Assembly (NCBI RefSeq): GCF_028689845.1
Contig: NZ_JAQVCH010000004.1
Span: forward strand, 53,721 to 117,720
Direction of reading: 5' to 3'
Length of the DNA stretch: 64,000 nt
Source: Flavobacterium sp.
Lineage (GTDB): Bacteria > Bacteroidota > Bacteroidia > Flavobacteriales > Flavobacteriaceae
The translations under genes were made by a program, and so were the position numbers. Under the pieces are notes generated by a model that worked only from the letters and a program-made list of their open reading frames with translations, made no database searches and was not told the origin of the DNA. Shown one piece after another: positions 49,895-59,377 of this stretch; position 1 is the first letter of the stretch, and each line of letters starts with the position of its first letter.

Positions 49895-52306
49895 TTAAAA
49901 GTCAGCTCGCAACGAGAGTACAAAATTTCTTCCAGCACCAGAAATCCCTGAACTATACGGACGATAACGTTGGTCTGTAAGGTTTTCTACACCAGCACTT
50001 AGACTTAATTTTTCGGTTAAAGCATACATCGATTTTAAATTAAGCGTATACCAAGAAGGTGCAAAATTGTTTCCATTGCTATCTTTGGCATAAATTTCAT
50101 CTTTTAATTGTTCTTCAAAAGGTAAATCTTCAAATTTTCGTTCGGCTTGATAATTAGTGTAGAATTGTAAGTTTAATTTCTCCGCTTTATAAGTTAAACT
50201 AGACATTCCAAAGAGGGGAGCAGCATGTCGTAAAGTGCTTTTTGATTGGTCATCTAGTTCTTCTTCGCCTTTTTGAAAATTCAAATCGGAGGAGAAACTA
50301 AAACCGGCTGGAAGTTTAATTTCCAATCCAGCTTGAAATCCATAAACCGATGCTTTTGCCGCATTTTGAACCGCTTCAATCTGACTTAATTCACCATCAT
50401 AGATAATAAAATCGTCACCATTCAATTGAAAATTACGCTTAACCAAGGCATTTTCTAAAATAGTATAATAAGCAGTGACATCAATTTTAATGAAATTATT
50501 GATCACTTTTGCAAAACCTAAATCTAAATTATAGGCATATTCGGCTTTTAAATCGGGATTTGGCACGGTTAAAGTTCCTGGTGATGAATCGAATACTTTT
50601 CCAACATCATCTACATTGGGAGAACGGAATCCCGTTCCGAAATTGCTCGTAAAAACCCATGCGTTTTCTGTGCGATAAACACCACCAATGCTTCCCGTTA
50701 AGGCCGCATCATTTAGTTTTGCTTCTTCAAATGGAAAAGGATAAAAGGCCAAATTAGTTGTAAAATCAGATTTTAAGGCATAATAATTATAACGCAAACC
50801 AGTTTGAACATAAAAACGATTGGTCATTTTGTATTCATTATTAAGATAACCGGCCATCGACTGCCATGTAGATTTTGGATAGCGGGAAGGACCAATTTCT
50901 TCTTCTCCCGTTTTGATATTTGTTTCTAATCCTGCAGATTCTACTTCGTTTAAAACATATTCAACACCATAAAAAAGAGTGTTTTTTGAATTAATATTTT
51001 TTTTGAAGTCCACATTTACCGAGTAAGCTTCTACATTTTCTGTTTGTGTATTTCGGATATTTTTGTTTAATGAACGATCAATTCTACTTTCTTCAAACGA
51101 TTGTTGAGCTAGACGAATGGTCATTTCATCATAAGTTTTTCCGGTGTTTTGATTGCTAACAGTCAAATTATTCATCATCCATTTTTGTGGACCATAATTC
51201 CATTCCGCATACCGAGCAGTTCCATTTTTCACTCGATTATGCCTGTCGTATCTTCCGTAAGGAGAGGTTTCAGAATAGTGAAAACCGTATTGAAAATCCC
51301 ATTTTTCATTGGGTTTAAAACGTACTTTTTGCATCATATTAAACTGCGAATAGGCCGAAGGAATTTGTAATAACGGATCGTCTTGCGTAATCACCACATC
51401 TAAACTATCTTGCCGTTGCACATAATAAGGTTTGATATAATCGGTTGGTCCATGACTTCCTTGTCGTAAATGATCAAAATCCCAACTACTAAAACTGCTC
51501 ACCAATGCCCATTTCTTCCATCCTAAATTGACATCAAAATGACCGGTTCGTTCTTGATTTGCAGAAGAAGTTCGAGCGACCGCTTTTCCGGTAATTAACG
51601 CTTCCTCTGTTAAAGTAAGTTGTGGCGTTAAGGTTTGAAAGCTCATGACGCCTCCAATCGCATCGCTGCCATAAATCACTGAACCAGGGCCAAATAAAAC
51701 TTCAGTATTTTCAATTGCAAAAGGATCAAAATTAATCACATTTTGAATATTTCCAGAGCGAAATATGGCATTGTTCGTTCGAATACCATCAATTGTATAG
51801 AGTAATCGATTAGTAGAAAACCCTCTAATCATTGGACTTCCACCACCTTGTTGACTTTTTTGAATGTAAACTTTTCCAGAAATACTGAGCAAATCAGCAG
51901 CGGTTTGCGGATTGATTAAGGCGACTTCAACCGCCGATATAGAAACGATTTTCGACGGAATTTCACTCGATAATTGATTCCATCGTGTGCCAGAAATTAC
52001 GACTTCTTCTAAGTTTAAATTCGATGATTCTAAATAAATTACAAAATGGTTCGCTTCAATTTCTTTATAACTATTTATAACCGTTTTATAACCTAAAATC
52101 CGAATTTCAATTTTCTCAGAATTTATAAAATTTGTCAGATTGGCTTGTCCATTTGCATTAGTAAAAACAACTGCCTTTGGAATTTGACTTGATATCGAGA
52201 CTAAATCAATTGGCTTGCCGCTTTGTATATCTTTAAGCGTAATTGTTTGGGCAAAAATTGAATTTGAAAGAAATAAAAACAGTTCTAAAAGAAATAGTTT
52301 TTTCAT
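49895..52306 (-). CDS. TonB-dependent outer-membrane receptor
   Basis: 803 residues: signal peptide (to ~19), a short CarboxypepD_reg-like domain (~20-95), plug domain (VEVALINPQTAADLLSISGKVYIQKSQQGGGSPMIRGFSTNRLLYTIDGIR, cited from TAADLL to YTIDGIR) and a 22-strand barrel ending in NFVLSLRADF. The PMIRGFxxNRxLxxxDG plug pattern is common among haem/haemoglobin-type receptors, but the ligand is not provable here. A -7 element TATATTTG on the - strand (52391-52398) lies ~85 bp upstream. Confidence 0.9.
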   Translation of the reverse strand: MKKLFLLELFLFLSNSIFAQTITLKDIQSGKPIDLVSISSQIPKAVVFTNANGQANLTNFINSEKIEIRILGYKTVINSYKEIEANHFVIYLESSNLNLEEVVISGTRWNQLSSEIPSKIVSISAVEVALINPQTAADLLSISGKVYIQKSQQGGGSPMIRGFSTNRLLYTIDGIRTNNAIFRSGNIQNVINFDPFAIENTEVLFGPGSVIYGSDAIGGVMSFQTLTPQLTLTEEALITGKAVARTSSANQERTGHFDVNLGWKKWALVSSFSSWDFDHLRQGSHGPTDYIKPYYVQRQDSLDVVITQDDPLLQIPSAYSQFNMMQKVRFKPNEKWDFQYGFHYSETSPYGRYDRHNRVKNGTARYAEWNYGPQKWMMNNLTVSNQNTGKTYDEMTIRLAQQSFEESRIDRSLNKNIRNTQTENVEAYSVNVDFKKNINSKNTLFYGVEYVLNEVESAGLETNIKTGEEEIGPSRYPKSTWQSMAGYLNNEYKMTNRFYVQTGLRYNYYALKSDFTTNLAFYPFPFEEAKLNDAALTGSIGGVYRTENAWVFTSNFGTGFRSPNVDDVGKVFDSSPGTLTVPNPDLKAEYAYNLDLGFAKVINNFIKIDVTAYYTILENALVKRNFQLNGDDFIIYDGELSQIEAVQNAAKASVYGFQAGLEIKLPAGFSFSSDLNFQKGEEELDDQSKSTLRHAAPLFGMSSLTYKAEKLNLQFYTNYQAERKFEDLPFEEQLKDEIYAKDSNGNNFAPSWYTLNLKSMYALTEKLSLSAGVENLTDQRYRPYSSGISGAGRNFVLSLRADF

Positions 52307-52390
52307 ATAATAAATTAAATAGCAGTATTTTAAAAGATTTAGAGTGACTCTTTTTTACTTTTTTAAAGATATCAATTTTTATAATGTACT

Positions 52391-52398
52391 CAAATATA
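52391..52398 (-). promoter_or_regulatory. -7 element of the TonB receptor gene
   Basis: TATATTTG on the - strand, perfect match to TAnnTTTG, giving a leader of about 80 nt. Confidence 0.5.
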
Positions 52399-52465
52399 AA
52401 TTTTGAATAATACACTAATTTTTGAAGGATAACTTTTTGTAAATTCATTATTAGATTTTTTATGT

Positions 52466-52473
52466 TATTTTTG
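52466..52473 (+). promoter_or_regulatory. -7 element of the mce gene
   Basis: TATTTTTG, perfect match to TAnnTTTG, 10 bases before the ATG at 52484; the predicted leader is only about 5 nt. Confidence 0.5.
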
Positions 52474-52483
52474 AATAAAAACG

Positions 52484-52894
52484 ATGACTATTTCTCATAT
52501 TGAACATATTGGCATTGCTGTTAAAAGTTTAGAAGAAGCTATTCCTTTTTGGGAAAACATGCTCGGATTAAAATGTTATGCCATTGAAGAAGTAAAAGAC
52601 CAAAAAGTAAAAACTGCTTTTTTTAAGATTGGACAAACTAAAATTGAATTGCTCGAAACAACAGACCCAGAAGGACCAATTGGCAAATTCATTGAAAAAA
52701 AAGGTGCAGGTTTGCATCACCTCGCTTTGTCGGTTACTAACATTGAAGATAATTTAATGGAATTAGAAAAAAAAGGCGTTCAACTTATTGATAAAATCCC
52801 ACGAAAAGGGGCAGAGGGACTCGATATTGCATTTCTGCACCCCAAAGCTACGCAGGGTGTTTTAATAGAACTTTGCGAAAAGAAAAACAACTAA
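52484..52894 (+). CDS. mce: Methylmalonyl-CoA epimerase
   Basis: 136-residue VOC-fold enzyme: [27 protein letters not shown] (metal His; cited from HIEHIGIAV), [29 protein letters not shown] (metal His) and [10 protein letters not shown] (metal Glu). It interconverts D- and L-methylmalonyl-CoA in propionyl-CoA metabolism. Length normal. Converges with a small unknown gene. Confidence 0.95.
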   Translation: MTISHIEHIGIAVKSLEEAIPFWENMLGLKCYAIEEVKDQKVKTAFFKIGQTKIELLETTDPEGPIGKFIEKKGAGLHHLALSVTNIEDNLMELEKKGVQLIDKIPRKGAEGLDIAFLHPKATQGVLIELCEKKNN

Positions 52895-53140
52895 TCACGA
52901 GGGATTGGGCAGAATATTTTCGTTCAGGTAATTGTCTAATAATTCGCCGTTTTTAAATACTTTTTTATACAGAATTTCTTCCGTTCCATAATGAAAATGT
53001 ATCTCTACATAAAAATTATGTAAGCTATATAATTTTTTATATACGGGTTTTTCTATACGTTCCGCAACACTAGTTCCTTCTTTAAAGAGTATTCGGTATT
53101 GTTCGTTTTCGGTTAAGGATAAAAAGGCAATCAGCTTCAA
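52895..53140 (-). CDS. Small hypothetical protein
   Basis: 81 residues: MKLIAFLSLTENEQYRILFKEGTSVAERIEKPVYKKLYSLHNFYVEIHFHYGTEEILYKKVFKNGELLDNYL (cited from FLSLTENEQ to GELLDNYL), mixed alpha/beta with no signal peptide. The composition is protein-like and the gene fills the gap to the next terminator, directly abutting the mce stop. I do not recognise the family. Confidence 0.6.
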   Translation of the reverse strand: MKLIAFLSLTENEQYRILFKEGTSVAERIEKPVYKKLYSLHNFYVEIHFHYGTEEILYKKVFKNGELLDNYLNENILPNPS

Positions 53141-53199
53141 ATTAATTCAATTTAATAAAAAGCGAAGATACCAAAACCATGAAAGTATAAAGCACAAAA

Positions 53200-53241
53200 A
53201 ACCCGATTTAATTTAATAATAACATTAAACTAAATCGGGTT
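53200..53241. terminator. Terminator downstream of the 472-aa gene
   Basis: AACCCGATTTA (53200-53210) / TAAATCGGGTT (53231-53241), 11-bp perfect stem extended by inner pairs, with A-rich and T-rich flanks. It ends the - strand pair 55869-53255. Confidence 0.82.
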
Positions 53242-53254
53242 ATATAATTTTATT

Positions 53255-54673
53255 TTAATTCAACCCAGGAAAAGTTCCAATTGTCATTTGTGTACCATCG
53301 ATGACTAATGCGAACAAAAATTGATTTCTATCAACATAGTAATGCATTAACTGATTTATAAAATCTATTTTTTTACCTTCGACTCCTAGTGGTTTTTGTT
53401 GACCAAACGCTACTTTGTCCACCGTCTTTTTATTATTAATGATATCATTCCAACTGTAAAGACCACTATACATTCCGGTATTAATAAAATATTCGCCTTT
53501 TACATTAATTACTCCAAAGGCATGAAATAAATCGGCAACATTGTTTGTGCTGGCTATAATTGGATTCATTTTTGACACCTTTCCGTCATTACCCATCATA
53601 ATTAGAAAAGATGGACCATACGTAAAAATTGATTCTGGAAATCCAGTTGAACCCGGAGTAGGTTTTGGAGTTGCATCTACTTTCGCTTCTGCAAAAATAT
53701 ACAACATATTATTTTGTGCTATTACATCTCTAAAAGCAACTTCTTTGATTTTAATCACCGAATTAAATCCTTCGATTTCATTGTTTTGCAATATACTACC
53801 GGAACTCAAATCGTATAGCATCAAATAACCATAATCGCCACGACGAACTCCTTTTGAAGGATAATTGAACGCAAGCAAATAATCTTGTGTTCCAATTGAA
53901 ATAGCTTTTGGTTGGTGAATATCAATTTTCTCGCCAACTTGCATTGCTTTTTGGTCGTCTTTAGTCACTAACGAAATGTAGTTGTCTAATTTATAACTAT
54001 AGGCTGGACGAACATAAACAACGTTTCCAGAATTAGTAGCCACCACATCACGTGTATAATATTCATCTGTATAAGTCACTTCTTTTTCCCATTCTACTTC
54101 TAATGAACTACCGTTAATTACTTTTACGTGGTTTACATCGGGTTCTTTTTTAGAAGAATGAACTTGATAATTCAGTACAAAATACATTTTGTTGTCTGAT
54201 TGTTTCACCGTGACAGAGCCAGATTTCATTGCTGAAAGTATAGGATAACTTGCAATTAAAGTACTCGTGAATTTTCCCGTTGACTTTTCTAAAACATGTT
54301 TATAAAGGTCATTCTTTTTAGCTTTGTTAGAATAGCTTTGCGTAAAAACTACCGCTTTTTCATTTCCAATCGCAAATGAGCCCAAAATGTTATGTAACGT
54401 TCCACTATCCAAAACAGGTAGTGCGTGCTTAGTCGTTTCTACTAAATTATTTTTTTGATCAAATTTTCTTAAAATGATTTCACTTTTCGCCATCATTCCA
54501 ATACGATCTAATACTGAGAGTAAATAATAGTTGTAATTGTCAACCAATACAAATTTTGGAGCTAACTCATTTTTTGCATCAAAATCAAATTTTGAACCCC
54601 ATTCTGCCTGTTGAGCAAAAGTCGTTCCGAATACAAAAAGAAATAAAAGGGTAAATAAATTATTTTTCATCAC
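53255..54673 (-). CDS. Secreted protein of unknown function (beta-propeller-like pattern)
   Basis: 472 residues, signal peptide to about residue 20 (TTFAQQ). The rest alternates hydrophobic strands and turns (KFVLVDNYNYYLLSVLDRIG, YFVLNYQVHSSKKEPD, YLLAFNYPSKGVRRGDYGYLMLYDLSSG, MLYIFAEAK), suggesting a propeller-like fold, but no family is recognised. It is 2 bases after its neighbour at 54676-55869, so the two secreted proteins form one operon and may act together. Confidence 0.7.
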   Translation of the reverse strand: MMKNNLFTLLFLFVFGTTFAQQAEWGSKFDFDAKNELAPKFVLVDNYNYYLLSVLDRIGMMAKSEIILRKFDQKNNLVETTKHALPVLDSGTLHNILGSFAIGNEKAVVFTQSYSNKAKKNDLYKHVLEKSTGKFTSTLIASYPILSAMKSGSVTVKQSDNKMYFVLNYQVHSSKKEPDVNHVKVINGSSLEVEWEKEVTYTDEYYTRDVVATNSGNVVYVRPAYSYKLDNYISLVTKDDQKAMQVGEKIDIHQPKAISIGTQDYLLAFNYPSKGVRRGDYGYLMLYDLSSGSILQNNEIEGFNSVIKIKEVAFRDVIAQNNMLYIFAEAKVDATPKPTPGSTGFPESIFTYGPSFLIMMGNDGKVSKMNPIIASTNNVADLFHAFGVINVKGEYFINTGMYSGLYSWNDIINNKKTVDKVAFGQQKPLGVEGKKIDFINQLMHYYVDRNQFLFALVIDGTQMTIGTFPGLN

Positions 54674-54675
54674 GC

Positions 54676-55869
54676 TTATTTTTTATAAATTTCTGATTCT
54701 AAAGCTTTTAATTCATTTTGTTCATCATAACTTAACTTGATTCCGATAAGGTTTTCTTGCATCTCATTCAAATAGGCTTCAGCTTGCTTTTTATTGTTCA
54801 ATGCTAAATTCAAACGAATTAAATTAAAATAAATAAACTCTCCGATTTTTGAATTGAAGTCTGATTTAGAATCTTTTTTAAATTCTACTTTTTTCAAAGT
54901 TTCTGTCCAAATGTCTATTCCTTTTTGCATAGAAACCATTGCGGCAGCACTTCGTTCTGGTTCAGAAGGTTGTAGTTTTTTTAGATTAGTAGTTACATAA
55001 ATATGTGCTTTTTCTAAATCGTCATATTGACCTTTATTTTTTACTTTATCTAATTTAACCGTTCTTTTCATCGATTGAAAACCGTAATTATCATTTAAAT
55101 ATTGGTTTAAAAAAGCAACCACTTTATTTAAATGATTTTTTTCTTCTAACGGTTTGTTGATGTTGTTGCTTGGCGAAGAAGAAATCAATTTAAATTCTTG
55201 AAAAAATTTGGCATTTATTTTTTCAACTCCATTTTCTTTTACGATTAAAGTAGTGGGTTGATTGGCAAAAGTTTGACCTGCATTATCTTGAAATTGAACA
55301 TCTTGAATGTCAATCGCAACGTCTAAATAGTTCCCTTCTTTAGAAAATCCATCAATTTTAATTTGAGAACTTAAGACGTTATTGTCAACAATAATATAAT
55401 TATTTAAGTTAGGCTCTTGATAAACAGGCGGTGCTGGTTTATAATAAACTGGTTTTGTTGGGCTTACTAACCTTGGGTTTTTTCCTTGGTCAGTCATTGA
55501 CATCCGTTCTAACAATGAAAGTTTTTTAAACTCAGCCGATTCCAATTCAAATTTCTCTTTTGAACTGATAACATCTTTATCGTAATCTTTTAATTTCTCT
55601 TGAAATTCTTTTTCGCTATTAGCCACTACATTTTTATAATTATCTAAAGCCGCTTGATGGTCCGCTTTCGATTTTGCAATAACGTCGTCCGCTGTAACAT
55701 TATAAGGCGAAGTTACCGTTACTTTTAATAATCGGTTAGCGGGTTCAACGATTGTTTTTGGTTGTTTTAAAATTTGAAAATCTATATTTTCAGAAGAAAT
55801 ATTTTGAGCAGTTAAGGTAATTGTGCTTACCATTATAAGTGCCAAACTGAAATAAGAAATTAATCTCAT
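54676..55869 (-). CDS. Secreted coiled-coil-containing protein of unknown function
   Basis: 397 residues, signal peptide to ~residue 21 (TLTAQN), a Lys/Glu-rich helical stretch (residues ~60-115), a Pro/Tyr linker SPTKPVYYKPAPPVYQEPN, a beta-rich middle, and a C-terminal helical part with TPR-like spacing (FIYFNLIRLNLALNNKKQAEAYLNEMQENL; cited from LIRLNLALNNKKQAEAYLNE). First gene of the two-gene operon. No family recognised. Confidence 0.7.
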   Translation of the reverse strand: MRLISYFSLALIMVSTITLTAQNISSENIDFQILKQPKTIVEPANRLLKVTVTSPYNVTADDVIAKSKADHQAALDNYKNVVANSEKEFQEKLKDYDKDVISSKEKFELESAEFKKLSLLERMSMTDQGKNPRLVSPTKPVYYKPAPPVYQEPNLNNYIIVDNNVLSSQIKIDGFSKEGNYLDVAIDIQDVQFQDNAGQTFANQPTTLIVKENGVEKINAKFFQEFKLISSSPSNNINKPLEEKNHLNKVVAFLNQYLNDNYGFQSMKRTVKLDKVKNKGQYDDLEKAHIYVTTNLKKLQPSEPERSAAAMVSMQKGIDIWTETLKKVEFKKDSKSDFNSKIGEFIYFNLIRLNLALNNKKQAEAYLNEMQENLIGIKLSYDEQNELKALESEIYKK

Positions 55870-56112
55870 ACTAATAGGGTTTTTTGAAATGAAATGCGAA
55901 AGTAAACTATTTTAGTTTAAAAAAATAATTTTTGATGGAATTGCGTGGTTCATTGTTTTGATTCCTATCAAGTTAGAAAGTTTATTTTTTTTTAATATTA
56001 TTCAATAATACTATAAATGGCTGTTGTGATATGTAAAAAGTTCTTCTAATTCACACTTCATCGAGTTTTTGGTGAGTTCAACAGATTTTTTTTTTGAAAT
56101 AGATTCTCCTTC
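55870..56112. other. Intergenic stretch without a recognised feature
   Basis: About 240 AT-rich bases between the 397-aa gene and the helicase leader. I see no ORF, repeat or clear operator; homopolymer T runs near 55985 and 56088. Confidence 0.5.
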
Positions 56113-56253
56113 TATATTTGACCCACCATAGCATAAGTAGGTTAAGTTTATGGTAGATTTGGGGCAAAAAGGGTGGAAGCAATTCCGCCTTTTTTATTTT
56201 AAAAAAACAGGTATTTTCATTCGGTCTACCATAATATGATTTACCTTTGGCCC
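56113..56253 (+). ncRNA. Structured leader or small RNA upstream of the DEAD-box helicase
   Basis: A -7 element TATATTTG (56113-56120) predicts a transcript from about 56125. It can form hairpin ACCATA/TATGGT (56125-56130 with 56149-56154) and a terminator GGTGGAA-GCAA-TTCCGCC plus T7 (56172-56196). Two competing pairings exist: CCACC (56123-56127) with GGTGG (56172-56176), and TTATGGTAGA (56148-56157) with TCTACCATAA (56225-56234). This is either a ~75-nt sRNA or an attenuator leader. No known riboswitch family recognised. Confidence 0.5.
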
Positions 56254-57597
56254 ATGACTAAAAATAGTGAAAACAATACCGTTTTAGAGCGATTAGGATT
56301 CGAGCAATTTAACGAAATGCAAGAATTGGCTCAGGAAACAATCCTTAATTCAAGTAATACGCTTTTACTTTCGCCAACAGGTTCTGGTAAAACGGTTGCT
56401 TTTCTTTTACCACTTCTTAATTTAATTCAAGCTGATATTCGCCAAGTGCAAGTACTAATTCTAGTTCCTTCACGCGAATTGGCTATTCAAATTGAACAAG
56501 TTTGGAAAAAAATGGGCACTTCCTTTAAAGTAAATACCAGTTATGGTGGTCATTCTATGGATGTTGAAATGAAAAATTTGAGTCAGCCACCAGCTATATT
56601 AATTGGTACTCCTGGCCGAATAGTCGATCATCTAAAGCGAAAATCATTTGAGACCAATCAAATTAAAACTTTAATTTTAGATGAATTTGATAAATCATTG
56701 CAACTCGGTTTTCACGAAGAAATGGCTTTTATTTGTAATCAACTCTCCAAAATTAATAAGCGAATTTGTGTTTCGGCAACGCCAGCTCTTGAAATTCCTT
56801 CTTTTACTGGAATAACATCACCTGAAATTCTTGATTTTATTCCCGATACAACAGAAGATTCCAATCTTTCGGTGCAGTTAGTTTTATCAAAAGAGAAAGA
56901 TAAATTAAATTGTTTGGTACAGTTACTTTGTTCGATAAATTCAGAAGCGGCCTTGATTTTTTGTAATCATCGGGAAGCTGCCGAACGGATTTGCGAATTG
57001 CTTCTGCAAAAAAACATACAAGCCACTTACTATCATGGCGGAATGGATCAGGAAGAACGAGAACGTGCTTTAATTCTTTTTAGAAATGGAAGTGTGAATT
57101 ATTTGGTCACTACCGATTTAGCGGCCCGCGGTTTAGATATTCCAGAAATGAAACATGTTATTCATTACCATCTTCCTTCTAAAAAAGAAGAATTTATTCA
57201 CCGAAATGGAAGAACGGCTCGAATGTTAGCCACCGGAACCGCTTATGTTTTACATCATCAAGACGACAAAAAGGTAGACTATATTGATTATCAAATGAAG
57301 ACTTTTTCTGTTAAAAAAGAAATGGAACTTCCAAAACCGCCTCAATTTCAAACGCTTTACGTAAGTGGTGGAAAGAAGACTAAACTTAGAAAAATGGATT
57401 TAGTTGGATTCTTTATGCAAAGTGGAAATCTTGCGAAAGAAGACATTGGACTTATCGAGGTAAAAGATTTTAGTTCCTTTATTGCAATTAAAGCAAAAGC
57501 AATTAATAAGTTGCTTATTCAGATAGAAAATCAAAAAATGAAAGGGAAAAAATATAAAATTGAAGTGGCAAGAGCCGTTATCAAAAAAACAGAATAA
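56254..57597 (+). CDS. DEAD-box RNA helicase, DbpA-like
   Basis: 447 residues from the ATG at 56254 (MTKNSENNTVLERLGF). An earlier ATG at 56236 precedes a TACCTTTG -7 element (56242-56249) and is less likely. Helicase motifs: SPTGSGKTVAF (I), PSRELAIQ (Ia), GTPGRIVDHL, LDEFDKS (II, DEFD variant of DEAD), SATPALE (III), DLAARGLDIPE (V) and HRNGRTAR (VI). The C-terminal DbpA-type RNA-binding domain (~375-445) targets 23S rRNA in DbpA, so 50S assembly is the likely role. Confidence 0.88.
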   Translation: MTKNSENNTVLERLGFEQFNEMQELAQETILNSSNTLLLSPTGSGKTVAFLLPLLNLIQADIRQVQVLILVPSRELAIQIEQVWKKMGTSFKVNTSYGGHSMDVEMKNLSQPPAILIGTPGRIVDHLKRKSFETNQIKTLILDEFDKSLQLGFHEEMAFICNQLSKINKRICVSATPALEIPSFTGITSPEILDFIPDTTEDSNLSVQLVLSKEKDKLNCLVQLLCSINSEAALIFCNHREAAERICELLLQKNIQATYYHGGMDQEERERALILFRNGSVNYLVTTDLAARGLDIPEMKHVIHYHLPSKKEEFIHRNGRTARMLATGTAYVLHHQDDKKVDYIDYQMKTFSVKKEMELPKPPQFQTLYVSGGKKTKLRKMDLVGFFMQSGNLAKEDIGLIEVKDFSSFIAIKAKAINKLLIQIENQKMKGKKYKIEVARAVIKKTE

Positions 57598-57629
57598 CGA
57601 ATTTTAAATTTGTATTTCAATAACTTTTT

Positions 57630-57637
57630 TATATTTG
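57630..57637 (+). promoter_or_regulatory. -7 element of the glucan phosphorylase-like gene
   Basis: TATATTTG, perfect TAnnTTTG match, ~81 bp upstream of the ATG at 57719. Confidence 0.5.
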
Positions 57638-57718
57638 AACATTCAATTAAAGAGATTTTTACCTTCTCTCTTTACTCTTAAAATTTAAGCAAGGTTTTTA
57701 TAAAATTATAGTAAAACG

Positions 57719-59377
57719 ATGAATACTACTTTACCCAAAGCTTATCAGCACCCTTATACGATTGATAAAAAATTTAAAAAATCGGTAGCCTATTTCAGTA
57801 TGGAGTTTGCCATTGACCAAAGTTTTAAAATATACTCTGGTGGATTAGGATTTTTAGCTGGTTCACACATGCGAAGTGCTTTTGATTTAAAGCAGAATAT
57901 GATAGGAATTGGTGTGCTTTGGAAGCAAGGTTATTATGACCAAATTCGGAAAGAAGACCGTTCGATGGGCGTGATGTTTCAAGAGAAAATTTTTCATTTT
58001 TTAGAAGATACGGGCATTCGCTTCACCATTGAAATTAACCATCATCCCGTATGGATAAAAGCGATGTTCCTCAATCCAACCACTTTTGGCACTGCACCGA
58101 TGTTTTTTTTGTCGACCGATTTACCAGAAAATGATTATTTAGCACAGTCAACAACATTTCGCCTATATGATTCAGATCCGAATGCAAAAGTGGCTCAATG
58201 TATGGTTTTAGGCGTTGGTGGAGCTAAATTGTTGGACGAATTGAATTACCAACCGGATTTATATCATTTTAATGAAGCTCATGCCTTATCGGGAGCTTTT
58301 CATTTGTATAAAAAATTCGGCCATTCTATTGACGAATTGAAAAAGAGATTAGTCTTTACGACGCATACACCGGAAGAAGCTGGGAATGAAAAACACGAGA
58401 TTCATTTTTTACAAAAGTTGAGTTTTTTCTGCGGATTACCTTTAGAAGAAGTCCGAGCGATCACTGGAATTTATGACAATACATTTAACCATACCTTAGT
58501 GGGTTTACGATTTAGCCATCAAGCCAATGGTGTTCCGAAACTACATGGCGAAGTTTCTCGCCAGATGTGGGAAGGTTATGAAGGCGTTTGTCCGATTACC
58601 CACATTACCAATGCACAGAATAAAAACTTTTGGGCCGACCCGTTTATAGAAGAAGCTCGCGTTGCGAAAGATTTAAAAAAAGTGTTAACTCGAAAAGCCC
58701 GTTTAAAACACAAGTTATTTGATGTAGTGGCCGATCAAACCGGAAAACTTTTTAAAGATGAAGTTTTGACGATTGTTTGGGCACGTCGTTTTGCCGAATA
58801 TAAACGTCCCGATTTAATTACAAGAGACCAAGCACGTTTTAAACGATTAATGGATAACAAGGAGTTTCCGATTCAATTGATTTTTGCTGGAAAACCTTAT
58901 CCAATGGATTATGGTGCAATTAATACGTTCAATTCGTTGGCCTATTTAAGTCGGTCTTATGCGAATATGGCTGTTCTAACGGGCTATGAATTGAAGTTAT
59001 CTCGTCAGTTAAAAGAAGGTTCCGATTTGTGGTTGAATACGCCAAGAGTCACGCGAGAAGCATCAGGAACAAGTGGTATGTCGGCAGCTATGAATGGTTC
59101 TATTAATCTTTCTACCAATGATGGATGGATTTGTGAGTTTTATAAAAATGGCAAGAATTCGTTTGTTTTGCCAACGGTTGATCATCATTTACCGACTTAT
59201 GAGCAAGATGAGCAGGATTTAGATAATCTATTGACTTTATTAGAAGAAGTTGTCATTCCGATGTATTATCAAAAACGTAAAAACTGGGATAAAATCATGA
59301 TGGAGAGTATGAATAGTGTGGTGCCCTTTTTTGATTCAGAACGAATGGCAACAGAGTATTATGAAAAAATGTATTGA
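57719..59377 (+). CDS. Alpha-glucan phosphorylase family (GT35) protein lacking the PLP lysine
   Basis: 552 residues, the length of the short phosphorylase group. Motifs: VAYFSMEFAIDQSFKIYSGGLGFLAG (cited from YFSMEFAI to GGLGFLAG), DLYHFNEAHALSG, TTHTPEEAGNEKH, WARRFAEYKRPDL and FAGKPYP. In EASGTSGMSAAMNGS (~448-462) the position that holds the PLP-binding Lys in phosphorylases (EASGTSGMK or GNMK) is Ser 455. It should therefore not form the normal PLP Schiff base. It may be a non-phosphorylase glucan-binding or altered transferase. Own promoter. Confidence 0.85.
   Translation: MNTTLPKAYQHPYTIDKKFKKSVAYFSMEFAIDQSFKIYSGGLGFLAGSHMRSAFDLKQNMIGIGVLWKQGYYDQIRKEDRSMGVMFQEKIFHFLEDTGIRFTIEINHHPVWIKAMFLNPTTFGTAPMFFLSTDLPENDYLAQSTTFRLYDSDPNAKVAQCMVLGVGGAKLLDELNYQPDLYHFNEAHALSGAFHLYKKFGHSIDELKKRLVFTTHTPEEAGNEKHEIHFLQKLSFFCGLPLEEVRAITGIYDNTFNHTLVGLRFSHQANGVPKLHGEVSRQMWEGYEGVCPITHITNAQNKNFWADPFIEEARVAKDLKKVLTRKARLKHKLFDVVADQTGKLFKDEVLTIVWARRFAEYKRPDLITRDQARFKRLMDNKEFPIQLIFAGKPYPMDYGAINTFNSLAYLSRSYANMAVLTGYELKLSRQLKEGSDLWLNTPRVTREASGTSGMSAAMNGSINLSTNDGWICEFYKNGKNSFVLPTVDHHLPTYEQDEQDLDNLLTLLEEVVIPMYYQKRKNWDKIMMESMNSVVPFFDSERMATEYYEKMY

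Noticed and set aside
56113..56199. Known riboswitch class
   Set aside because: I could not match the sequence to conserved cores of TPP, cobalamin, SAM, preQ1 or other classes; kept only as a structured leader.
56236..56253. ATG at 56236 as helicase start
   Set aside because: It lies upstream of a perfect -7 element; the ATG at 56254 fits the usual N-terminus of such helicases. Not fully excluded if the 56113 promoter is used.
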